From the NCBI GenBank assembly GCA_964017065.1, contig OZ024789.1, forward strand, positions 6,638,191 to 6,702,190: DNA of 64,000 nucleotides. Direction: 5' to 3'. The notes under the pieces are model-generated. The model had not been told where the DNA came from. It worked only from the letters and a program-made list of their open reading frames with translations, and made no database searches. A program made the translations under genes and the position numbers. Within the stretch, counting starts at the first letter, position 1, and every line of letters begins with the position of its first letter. Below, in pieces: positions 21,150-33,800 of this stretch. Origin of the DNA: Haliclona indistincta. Lineage: Eukaryota > Porifera > Demospongiae > Haplosclerida > Chalinidae.

Positions 21150-21517
21150 AGTGTACATTATTCTGTCCTGTAGAGAATTTTTCTAATGTTATCTTTCACA
21201 TTGTGCTTTGTGTACGGTGACAATGCATAGCATGCTGCTACTCAGTATTTAATGCTTTCTAACGCATGTTAAGTTTCATATCCAGCTGTTTGATATTTAT
21301 TTTGCAATATGTACACGAAAGTTGAAGTAGTCAGCTGGCAGTGTCAATTGCAAATAGCTGCATATAATTGTAGTCTATAGTTGCACTAATATAGTTGCAT
21401 AGTCTCGCATGTAACTTTGTACTAGCACTTCCAAATTATTTTGGTTACAAAAAATATTAATAAAGAATAATTATTAATTTTTTAAAGAATAATTTTTGAA
21501 AAATTATTTGTACTCAC

Positions 21518-21879
21518 GTGTTCTTTGCCTCGGCCATGTGGCGACACCTGCACTCCAAACAACCGCTCTCACTGGATGACCGCTTGAAAGTTGCTTGTTA
21601 TATATGGCGAGAAGAGAAAGGAGTTGAGAGTGAGGCGAAAGCCCTACACTTATTACAGTGGGCTTCAAATACTGTCGGCTTGTCCAAGAATAGGTTCGTC
21701 ACGTCGCTGGTAGACCCAGTAGACCTAGACTACTGGTGATTACATACACATTCTCTTTGTACCGTAGTGACGAGTGCCTCGTTCGGGACAAGCTATGGGA
21801 GTTCATGAGGTTCTTGTTCAGTCAATCATTGAGCATTTTGACCCAGAGACCTGAGACCGTCAACAGTGTGTTTGTGAAG
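21518..21879 (+). CDS. URB2: URB2 exons 1-2
   Basis: Exon 1 is 21518-21693 (or to 21735; both donors leave phase 2). The first ATG is at 21518 and a second in frame is at 21536. Exon 2 is 21768-21879. The translation runs DDRLKVACYIWREEKG through LHLLQWASNTVGLSKN, then DECLVRDKLWEFMRFL and ETVNSVFVK. The gene starts only 370 bases after the transporter stop. Confidence 0.8.
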
Positions 21880-24800
21880 GTATGTGTTACTTGACTTCAC
21901 TACGTGTAGTTTACGTTTGCGAAGTAGTATAAACATCAATCTCACATTTTCTCGACTCAGCTAACTTGTAAAGGGGTGGGTACCCTAAAATTGTTGTTTT
22001 TGTAGGTTTTGTAGTGTATTTTTCCTCTGCGAAGCACAAAGAGTCTCTGAAATGTTTCTACGACCAGATGAAGGCAATTATTACTTGCAGTGCATGTATG
22101 ACAGCTGTAATACTCGCTAGCGATGCAGAAAACAGCTCGTTTTCGACGACAAACTTGTGGCAGTTTTGTCGAATTAGGTCTACCTGTTCCGAGAAAATCC
22201 TTTGGATACAGCTTACAAGCACATGTTGTCCATATAGAGCGCTTTTTGATAGCATCTTTATAAGCTAGAGTAATGGCGTTCGCTGTATGCCCACTCACTA
22301 CAAAAATGCTGCTACAACAGAGCTCGGACAGAAATTTGATTAACACTGACTTACAAAAGCTGGTTGGAGCCTTCGATCTTGGCGAAAACTGCGTGTCGCT
22401 ACGTGGTTCCATTGTTACGAAAACTGCCACAGACTGTTTTGTGCATTATCATGCCATACTGTTATGTGAGAATTTATTAAGGTGGGAAGCACGTCAAAAT
22501 TCATCTCTTAAATATGATTCATTTTCTAGTAAAATGTTCTTGCAAGTTATTCTTCTGAATTGCTGGGATACTTTAATTCAAATTTAGCCTTTTGTTGATG
22601 TAGGTTACAGGGTTTTAATTGTTCCTAATTTGTAGCTTGTGTACATGTTATAGCAACTCTTGTACAAGAACATTATGCTGTGGTTTTGCTTGTGTAGCCA
22701 GCGACTCCAGAGCTATACTAGCCCGGGGAGGTGTACTAGTGCCCGGCAGGCGTGCTGGTCTCTCGTGTGTTGAGAGCTGCTGCTTGTCGATAGCTGCTGC
22801 TTGTTGATAGCTTTTGTTGGCTATTCCTGGCTTGTTCTCTTAAGTATAGAGCCATGAAACAGATTTGATTTGTGAGTTAGCAGATCATTGATATCTCGGT
22901 CAGGAATCACGACCTGGTGCTTCTTTCCTAGACAGGGAAAACATGATATTATGAGGTGAAGGCACAGTCGAATATCGAGTCTGATAATTATGGCAACATT
23001 TGTTCAGTCTTTGCGAAAGCATCTGCTACCGTCTAGTTAAATCTCGTAAAATCAGTGTCTATTGCCAGTCTTTAAACATGTGTGCGGATTTGTATTCCCA
23101 TTTTCTCATGATGCTGCCTGCTGGTGCTGACAAGGTCATAGCTAACGGACTTATTAGTATGTTTCATTCTCGTACTACTGAACACAATAAGAATGTGTGT
23201 TGTTGGACAACTTATACCCCGTTCACACTACACCATAAAACCGAGCCGTGCCAGGCACGGCTCGGTTCGGTTCTCAAGCGCAGTGTGAACGCAAGCGAAC
23301 CGCGCCAAAACCGAACCGAACCGCATGGAACCGAGCCGTCGCGGCTCACCTCAGGGTGGTGAGCCACTTCCGGTTCGGTTCGGTTGAGGCGTGGTTTTGT
23401 GACGTAATTAAATGCATTTATGTAGGAATACGGAGAAAAGCGGCAATGGCTTGCTACTGAATAAAATTTTATTATAATAGCATACATACATAGAATATAT
23501 AATAGAACCCTGGGAAATGAAAATGGCTTGCTACTGGTCTGACGACGAAACCTTCAAGTTGATCGAGTTGTGGGGAGAGGACAGAATTCAAGCGCAGCTG
23601 GAGGGATGTAAACGAAACTAAGAAGTTTACTCTGCCATTTCTGAGAAATTGTTAGTAGCTGGATCAGTATCAGAAATCGGGAACCCAATGTCGAGACAAG
23701 GCTCGCACAATTGCACGAAAAGCAGCAATTGCCTCTTGCAAGCCATTGCAAAAGGCGCGGTTGTAGCTTGACAGTGTGAACGCCAGCGGCACGGTTACAA
23801 ACCGATCCGGGCCAGTACAGTTGTTACGCCTGGCGCGGTTCGGCATGGTTCTGATGTGTAGTGTGAACGCGGTATTAACTATCCCTGACGGAAAAATCAG
23901 AGTAGTTTTTGCCACATCTTCCTTAGGAATGAGTGTACACCTTGTTGGCATAAACACGATCATACAGTATACGGAGCACCCAGCATTATAGACGATTATT
24001 TTCAGGGCAGCGGAAGAGGAGGAAGAAGTGGAAAGAAGGCATGTTTGATAGTTTTTTGGACTGCACGTGACTGTCCACTGAGGAAAAACCTCAAGAGCGT
24101 CCGTATCATCGTCATCAGAAACTGATTCATTTCCTTCTCTTCTAGCACCTTTGTACACACTAAACTGCTTTTTCTTGTTGTCGATCCACTTGATTGTATC
24201 TTCCATTTTCCAGTGATATAGAGGGTTCAAGCGCTATGCTTTCTACCAGGTACAATAGTTAGCAGCTTCTTGTTAACATCGACACCACCTCTGTAACATC
24301 GTCTGCATTTGATCTTGTTGAATGAGCACTAGAAAAAAATGGTACTCCTATGACTGTTTCTCAAAATTTTGGCAAACAGTGTATATTGTAGACACTGATC
24401 TAGCAGCACGCTGTAGTTCTACTTGTGTCGGGTTTGGGCCCATTATTTGCAACTATTTCTTTCAGCAACTTATTCATGTGCTCATTGTGCAAGTCGCAAG
24501 GAATTTTCTTTCCCAAACCTCCTTTTGTGTTGATGAATCTGTCCCACAGACATAGTGAGCCAAGTGCTGAGATAGCTAAACTTTCACCTGAAACTGCAAG
24601 CGTAGAGCCTGCTGTGCATACTTGGTAAGGGGATTGGCCACAAATGTGGCAGAAAAAGTCGCCAGCAGCAATACTCACTGTTGCATTCACACCCAACATC
24701 AAGAAATTCCATGATGAGCACTCCAAAATGGCATAATACTTTAGCATAGTTGTAGACTCTGTCACGCAATTCTTATTATAACACTATTGAAAATGCTCCC

Positions 24801-27800
24801 TTGATTGAAGTGCACGTCTTCACTACTTGTCTGGAAATTTCTGTGACAAAAGCATAATTATTGCCCACCATGTGTACCTTTTTAAACAATTATTTTTTAA
24901 TAGTTCTAGTAGAGGAAAACCAAAAATAAATAATAATTTGAAAAGGGAGACTTGCATTGAGTTCAGAACAGTGTCACTGAGAGCTCTCTACCCTGGCTAG
25001 GGCTCACTTAAACTCCAAGGATCTACCAGAAAGGGGATGTGTACCACTGACAATATGTGGTGCTGTCTGTAAAGAAGCATTTGGACTGCTGATTTCTAGA
25101 CAAGAGATTAAAAGACCTACTATCCAGAATTCATTACCTTTGTGCTGCCTTTGAAATTCCGTGACCACGCCTATATGCGTTATCCACGTGTAGGGTAGTA
25201 GTGAAGTGGGAACTTCAACCGTGCTATGTCTTGCCGGCCTAACAGAACCTCTGTGTACTCAAGCGATCTCCGTTGGAGAATAGTCTGGCTCCGCATCACC
25301 CGTTACTACAGTTATCGTGCTATCTCACGCTCTCTTTGTGTTGGTATTGGAACAGTTAGCCGAGTTCTTCAACAATTCAACGACACTGGCGAGGTACGTC
25401 CGAATAGAAGAAAAGAGAGGGGCACCTTCGTACTTTAGATTTTTTTTTTTTATGACAATTTTGCATACAATGCACGGTCGTATCAATAGCAAAGCTAAGA
25501 CAAGGATACAAACCATTAAGGTAATAAAATAATTATTCAGTAAATTAATTGTTCCAGTGATTGAGGACGCCCTTCTTAAAAATAGATAGAGATTGAAGAG
25601 AGCGCAGCTCAAAAGGAAGGTCATTCCACCTTTTAACAGCGTCAGGGAAAAAAGACGACTTGTAAGCTTTAGTACAATTTGGTATCAGGCAAGCGATACG
25701 AGCAGGTTTATAGCCTCTCAGTCTAGGGTCCATGGGGGAAGGATGCACAGGTGGGCCCAAATAATGAAAGTTATCATTGTGAATTTGAAAAAAGAAGGAT
25801 AGCTTGAGAAGCGCCCGTCTTTGCCTCAGAGATGGCAAGTTAAACTGCAACAAGAGATCTTCATAATTTGCAGACCAATTTTTAGCACACATCCTCAGCG
25901 CCATCTTTTGAACCCTCTCTAGAGCTGCAATCAAACTCTGTTGGTAAGGATCCCACACTGGTGCAGCATACTCTAACAAAGGTCGCACCATGACTGTGTA
26001 CATTTTAACAAGAGTTCTTGACGAAGCATGTTTATAGAACCTCCTGTAGAGCATACCCACTGTTCTAGCAGCTGACTTGGTAATTGCTTGTACATGAATT
26101 GACCAGTCTAGTCTCTCTGATAGCCAAACACCAAGATATTTAAACTTGGGAACCTGAGCCAAATGAGTGTCATCAATCTTTAAAACTGACAAAGGCTGCA
26201 AAGGAGAGGGCTTCCTTGAAATTATCATGAATTTACACTTGGATACATTGAACTGCATGACATTTTGAGAACACCACGCCTGAAGAGAATCAATATCCTG
26301 TTGAAAAGCAGGATAGATGACTTGATGACTTGCACGAGTTCTTATGACTTGCACGATGTCATAAGATGACTTGCACGAGTTCTTATCATTGGGCTAGTAT
26401 TAGAGCATCCTAGCTGCTATTGAACAAACAGAAATGTGTTCAATGTTTGAATCAGCGACCAAAGTGAAAGTATCCATCTCCACGGTGTGCAGATTGCTGA
26501 AAAAGTACGGAATAACAAGGAATAAAATCAGAACTGTAGCTTTTCAACGATCTGCAACGCTTCATGGTCGTTACAATGTCTGAGGTTTTGTTTTTCGTGC
26601 GAGATATGTTTGTTTGGTTGGATGAAACCGGGTGCGACAGGCGGAATTTCATGCAGCGATATGGATATGCATTGAAAGAGCTGTAGAGAGACGATTTTTA
26701 GCTCATGGGATTAGGACAAATGCCATAGCAGCAATTTCCTCTGGTGGTGTGGTTGCATATCAGTTATTGTAGTGCTCTATTGATGCTCAGGTGTTCTTCG
26801 ACCTGTGCTGATTTACTACCTAACCTACAACCATTTGATGGAGAAAACTCGTCATCGATTGTAATAATGGACAATCTTTCTGTCCATCACGTTGATGAAG
26901 TTGTTGAATTACTTAGAGCATCTGGCATTTTGGTCATCTTCCTCCCAACGTACAAGCCCAGTCCTATTGAGGAGGCATTTAGTTACGTGTAGTACAATTT
27001 GAGATAACATGAGGACATTTTATCAAAGATATATTGACAGAGGGATTGGAAACTCTGAACTCCAATACTATACTGTGTATAAACGTGACTCCGCCTATAT
27101 TGTGGTCATTCAATATCTTCGCCATGTCTTTTTTCAGGTTTCTGCAACGAGCGGAATCGAAGCAGTTCCTTTTGACTTTGCTACATGCGTTCCTAAACAC
27201 TTGATTTGCCATTTCCCGCACTGGCACGAAGCTCCATTACGTCAGCGAAACGAGTCTTATTCCGGAAGTAGCGAGAGTTTCCAATCCCTCTGTTATTATA
27301 TCTTTGATTTTATTAATACTCTGAGAGACCCCATACCTTTCATTCGAGCAGCTTTCAACAGTATTACAGCAGAACATTGCAATAGCTGGATAACAGACAG
27401 TGGATACAATTAAGTAGCATAGTGCACTTTTGTACACAATAATAAACATGTGTCTAATAGTAATAGCAAAGAATTCAGTTCACTTCAACTGTTTTATGTC
27501 ATCAAGTATGGTCATTTGGAGATCATCATGTTGCTCCTGTGCCACTCTCTAGAAGAGTGTGCCACTTCTGTAGCTGATCAATGCACTGTGAGCGCAAAAC
27601 AATCTTTTTCCTGGTGATTGTGTTCTGCTGCTAGAACTGCCTGACTTTAGGGATTTAGAACGAAAGAACGGCTTGTTTGGTGGACTGTCGTAAGAGTCAC
27701 ATTTTCTCATAATTATGTATCATGTGTGCCCAAGCATGCAGTTGCTCAATGGTATATGTTGAAGAATGCTTCTCATACAATGCTTTAGGGATTGTCCTTG

Positions 27801-30800
27801 TCGCGATATGTCCATCTTCTGCTGGGGATTTGAGCAGGTACAAGCATCCTGCTCGTACAGCTTCCGTAAAAGATGTCAGATACGCCATAGTAGAGGTTCT
27901 AGAATTATTGATGAGACTAGAATTATCGATGACAGATCGCGTGCTCCTGCTTTACCGCCAAACTTCGTGCATGCTTGGACTTATGAAAATAGACAACAGT
28001 ATTTATAAGCAGAGCATGACAATGATATGTACTCAGGGAACAGAACAATGTATTGTATAACTGTCAGAGAGTCTATCCGTGATATGACACAGCAATAGTC
28101 AGAGAGTCTGTTACAAGAGTCTGTTACAAATTGGACAAAATTGATGAATCAGCCATCAACTACACCAAAATTTTGACTCAATAAAGTTATGCAGAATTTA
28201 GTATATACTACTAGTCACATCTCAACATCCATTAAATTTCATGCTATGCATCCATTTGTCACAGACCATTTTAGTCGCTAATAGGCGCGAATCTTTGGAC
28301 CGCTACATTGACTGTATAAACCATTTTAGGCGCTAATCGGTTTTCCGTGCCCGCTTGGAATTTGGAGTATCATCAGCAGTGCGGCGTCATTTGACAGAGG
28401 GAGATTTAGTTGATATGGTGTCATTTTCATCGTGTCTCTTGAATTATCCTCAACACTTAGCCAATTAGCTTCATCATCTACAGTCATAAACTCAAACCAC
28501 GGGGAGTTTGTACAAAAATACGCACTGTTGGTGTACGTCATAACAGTAGCGAGGTGGCAGTTAAAACATAACGGCACATGTTTTTGCTCATTAAAATTCA
28601 TCAATTGAAAACACTGTATACTAGGGTCTCATTCGCCTCCCCGCTTTTTACCACTCCACATAAATAGTAAATCTCTGCTAGAGAGCCTGGGAACGAGGCT
28701 TGTACATTCGTGTCATTCAGTAGTTGCGCAAATTGGTCCGTTGTGTTAGTTAGATTATGATATCTGTTGAGATGTGTGCTGAATCCACTTTATACAGCTA
28801 GCTGAAGGTTAACCTTGTCTTTGGGTTTATTTATCTTTTCGGGGAACAAAGTTAACTTGTCCTATCTTGTGTGTAAATGTTAATGAATGTTGGCAAAAAT
28901 AACCCCCATGACATCTTTTGTGAGTCGAACTGGCTCAGGCTAGGCTATAATTATTTGACAGCAATCTCTACAAACACAATTCAGGCTAGCGGATCCAATA
29001 TTCTAAACATGTAGTTTCATGGAATCGACTCTCATACACACAAATCTAAATAATAAGGACAACTCCTACTTGCTCACGCTAACGCAGTTCAGTCAACAGA
29101 GCACATGGAATATACGTTAACATGAATCAATGAATTACAACTAAATCAATGGGGTAAATACGTCAGTGTAAAGTAAGAGTTAAATAATTCAATGTTCAGT
29201 CTTCTCTATCTCCCCCAAGCCTTTAACTCATGTTTGTTTCGATTGTTGAAAGGCTCGTTCTAGTGGCTCATTCCAGTGGAATTTGTTATTTGGTTTCAAG
29301 AGTTCACGGAAGGGTAGCATTGTTTTGGTCATACTGAAGGCATAAGAGACTTGATTGACCAAACCGAACCAAGATCTGATATCTGTGAGGTTCTGCAGCG
29401 TTGGAAAGTCAGAGATTGCTCTGATGTACTTTTTGCAAGGTCGAACGGTTTGGTTTGTTATTTCAAAGCCTGCGAATTCAACCTCATCTTGAGCAAATTT
29501 AAACTTTGTGGGGTTGAGGGTGGTGCCGTACTTGCCACAGGTGTCTAGCCAATTTGCTGCTTGAAAGAAGCTCTCCTCTATTGTGTCGGACCATAAGAGT
29601 GCATCGTCTACACATTTGGTTTTGTCGGGGATAGATGCCGTGATTTCATCATATCTCCTGGTATATCCATCGCCTGAGGCAATGTAACCCTGTGGGGCTG
29701 TGCGGTATCTGTAGCGACCCCATGGAGTGATGAAAGTGGTCAGGTGTCTGTCATCTGGGTTAAGTGGTGCGCTGTGGTAACCATTCCATGCATCACATAC
29801 AGTTTTCTTTTTGTTGTTGGGGACAGCACGTGCCTGCTGGAACGGTGATTGTGTGTGGTGGTTTTTTTTTTTAAGGGGTTGGAAATCTATTGTTCGTCTG
29901 CACAGATCCGATGACACCAGGTGACTGGTTCTCCAACAGGCACTGGTTCTAGTACTCCCAGTTTAACGTCTCTGTCTAAACCAGCTTTGACTTCCTCTTG
30001 CCAGTGGAGAGGTACTGGGATTGGTGAGCGGTAAGCTGTAGGGGGTGCTAGTGGGTTGACCATCAGTCTCATAGGGGGTCCATCCATTAACGGTTTGGTA
30101 GCCCTCACATAATCATTCCATCTAGATTTGAATTACTGCCAGTCCTCTGTCGTGCCAGCTGGTGAGATGTGTGGTCTCTTCACTTTCTCGGCTCTTGCGG
30201 CAGGTCCGGTCGTTTGGTGGGCAGTAGCATGGGCTGTGATAAGTGCGGCTGTGATGATTGGTTCGACGTCTGGTGTCTCGTAGGTACAGCCGTCTATCGG
30301 GCATTGCACGGTGGGCATCTTCACCAGGTGCTCTCTAGTTGGAGTTCCAGTGTTTGCTCTCGAGCTTATATAGGCATCGTGTGAACGGTTCTGGTGATGA
30401 TTGGGAAGTTGCATGGGGGTACCTCACCGGAGTTGTAATCGTCATAAATAGTAAGGACAACTCCTACTTGCTCACACTAACGCAGTTCAGTCAACAGAGC
30501 ACATGGAATATACGTTAACATGAATCAATGACGATTACACTAAGGCTGCGTTTACACGGTGACGCGATGACCAAAAACGAGGGGAAGTATGCGGATTCAC
30601 CACAGCGTTTTCACTGTGTTTACACGACTCCATTTTCAACGTTTCTGCCAGTGAAATTAACCAGAAGTTAATTAAGCTGTTGGAATGTGGGTGTGGCCAC
30701 AATGGCGCGAAGCAAATGAGCAAACTGTGCTGCCTTGTACGCACGAAGCTGTTGAAACAACGAAGAAAACGCTTGTTACTCTTTGTCTAAGGACTATTGC

Positions 30801-33800
30801 TAGTATTCTCTGCGAGTATGAAGGCTGAGGTATGCCCATAACAAAATCGCGTTATCGTTTTTGGCGTTTACACGTGAAAAGTTGTCGTTTTCAAGTTATC
30901 GTTTTCAAAAGTTTCCACTTTGAGAAGCGTTTTCAAGTTGTCGTTTTCAAGTTATCGTTTTCATCGTTGTTGTGTAAACAAAAGGCGCATCCGCAAAGAA
31001 AAGTTTGCGTTTTTGAGCGTTTTCAGCTGAAAGCGTCACCGTGTAAACGCAGCCTAAATCAATGGGGTAAATACGTCAGTGTAAAGTAAGGGTTAAATAA
31101 TTCAATGTCCAGTCTTCTCTAAAATCTTCCTTTTTAGGAACTATCAACTGTTCTAGCATTCTGTACACATTAATTTAATCATTGTTTGTATTTTCCAGGC
31201 TCTAACACGAGACCTTGAGTTCCTGAACAAGTCACATCTCTCTATTCTGAGCTGTCTGAATTTTGTGATGCTCATGAAGCCTCTACCAGCTGTCATGTTC
31301 AAATATGAACTCATGGTCAGTTCTACTATTCAAATTCCCTATATTGTCTTTATTTTTGAAATACTACGGAGATAGATTTGAGTAGATATTCATAGAGTTA
31401 ATTTTCTGTAGATTGGTCGTCCATTTTTCCAACGAAAATTTAACAAACAATACGCATTTGTATTATACGCGCAGCTAGCGACTAAAATTAAACAACGCGA
31501 AAAATTTTATAGGCGAAAATTTCCCTATGTACGGTATAATTATTGTGTTGTTTATTTTTCACTATCTGTAGCTTCCTCTGACAGCCAAGACCCTAAATTT
31601 AGCCAGACAAGTTATTCTCACCAGTACTGACACCACCACTACAGTGTTGCTCACAACAAACCAACTACTTTGTCATTTCTCTTACATACAACAAATTCAC
31701 GGCAATCAAAAGAAGGTGTGTAATATTGTCAAACTTTATGTGATGAGTGACAGTCTGCATTATGTACAGGGTTTTGCAGGTTGCTTGACCAAACAATTTC
31801 CTGTTAGCGCATGCCCATAGCGTGTTTCTGTAAACTAATTGTACAGAAAAGTACTGTGCGCATGTGCCAGCAAGAAATATTTGGTCAAGCAACCTGCAAA
31901 ACCCTGTAATAGCAATGTGAGACTTTGTTTTGTAGTGTAATATATGTCACACTTTCTAAGGAATTTAGGTTACAGGCCCGGCGCACCCAACAGGGCAGAC
32001 CCGACACGTGCCGGACCAATAATTTTGGCCCACGATTACACAAAAGCACTTTCCGTACGTTGCCACGAGCTAAACTGTGGCCATAGTCACTCTACGAGTC
32101 AGTATAAACTTGTTTCGTAGCCTGACAGAGACTCTAGATCTCGTCACACGCGACCAAAAATTGCAAAGAGGCGGAGTCATACGCAATAAATATGAATATG
32201 AATGAGCTGCCAGTCCAATGAAAATTTGCTTCCGCCGGGCCTGGGTTATCTTTTGTGTTTACAGGTGTTTCTCAATTTGTGTGAAGAGCTATTGGTTCCT
32301 TTGCTTGAGCTAAGAGATGCACTTCAATCAAAACAGACTACTGATAACATTGACAAAATCATCAACTGGATATTTTCTAGGTATGTAAAATAGTAATGCA
32401 CTTTTCACAAGATTTATTATGTGGATTGTGTGCAGAATATGCATGTGTTAATGTATGCACTGCTTTATGTTAGCATGTCACGCTGAGACTATGTGCATGA
32501 TGTTGGGTGTTTCATTGCGTGTTTCATGTGTGCTTTATTTTTATATAGATGTTGTTTTTTTCACAATAGGGATTATTTATCAGAATATTCATCATCACTT
32601 GCTGATCAAGGCTCTCCTCCTCTCTCTGCTAAAGTCAGATGTAATGCTAGCTACACCAGATTGCTCTTTCAAAAGATTGAACAGCACTTGTCAGCGGATT
32701 CAACCAATAAGCTGTTTATTGGTTTTATTCCTCATTTACTTGCAGCTTTCATAGCTCAAAACAGGTTAGTCAAACTTGAGTCATCTTTTTTCAGCCTAGT
32801 GCCATAATGAAATTAGCAATATTATGTGTTTTTGTGCCTCGGTGAGTGAGCCACGAGGCAAACAGTAATCGTTCTGTCCGTCCTTCCGTCTGTCGCAAGC
32901 ATTTCTTTACGCTCGTTAAAAACCAGGCGATGAAACTGGCAACACAGGCAGATATCAACATCTGAATTATAGAAATCTCGTTTTAAGTCTCCGTTCATGA
33001 GGTATGGCATGATTTGATTGCTGTTGCTGACGATCTGGACTTCTGTGAAGACAAACTGTTCACAGTTGACCGAACAAATGGCGCAAACAAGCTAGCGGCA
33101 TTATTGAATCACTGGACTGGACTGCTGGAGTGGACCACTGGACTGGACTACTGGACTGACCTTTGCGAAATGAAACAGGAAACCGCACCCATAATTACGA
33201 TACTACTAAACCCAAGACCATAAAAACCTTCGCCTAACAGCGCCCAGTATGGACCTAACAGCGCCCAGTATGGGGATCAACCTAAATATTCGCCACCTCA
33301 CGATCCTTAGTGTTAGAACGCCGGGAACAACGATCCTTAGTGTTAAAACGCCGGGAACGACAATCCTTAGTGTTAGAACGCCGGGAACGACGATCCTTAG
33401 TGTTAAAACGCCGGGAACGACGATCCTTAGTGTTAAATCGCCCGTTAGCGAATACTGGGCGCCGTTAGGCGAAGGTTTTTAGGGTCTTGGGTTTAGTAGT
33501 AACTATAGTAATTATGGGTGTGGTTTCCTGTTTCGTTTCGCAAAGGTCAGTTCAGTAGTCCGGTCCAGTCCAGCAGTCCAGTCCAGTGATTCAATACTGC
33601 CCAAGCTAGCACAGCCTACAGCTAACTTTACTCACGTGTTNNNNNNNNNNNNNNNNNNNNNNNNNNNNNNNNNNNNNNNNNNNNNNNNNNNNNNNNNNNN
33701 NNNNNNNNNNNNNNNNNNNNNNNNNNNNNNNNNNNNNNNNNNNNNNNNNNNNNNNNNNNNNNNNNNNNNNNNNNNNNNNNNNNNNNNNNNNNNNNNNNNN

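Larger units (their letters stand above)
25226..27413 (+). pseudogene. Tc1/IS630-type (DDE_3) transposase, broken by two insertions
   Basis: Pieces in order on +: HTH N-terminus (25226-25435; LRWRIVWLRITRYYSYRAIS, then GIGTVSRVLQQFNDTGEV); LIIGLVLEHPSCY (about 26380-26420); VSISTVCRLLKKYGITRNKI (about 26470-26540); a DDE core with SIVIMDNLSVHHVDEVVELL (about 26855-26915) and FLPTYKPSPIEEAFSYV (about 26940-26990); and the C-terminal end AAFNSITAEHCNSWITDSGY (about 27350-27410). A LINE separates the first two pieces and a 255-bp MITE splits the last. Several stops and frameshifts are present. Confidence 0.8.

Noticed and set aside
23212..23487. 91-codon - ORF with repeated RTEP/NRTEP motifs
   Set aside because: Comes from GGTTCGGTTC-type words inside the Harbinger-type MITE.
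33299..33440. 30-bp repeats that might suggest a CRISPR array
   Set aside because: No spacers; the repeats are head-to-tail inside a foldback element.
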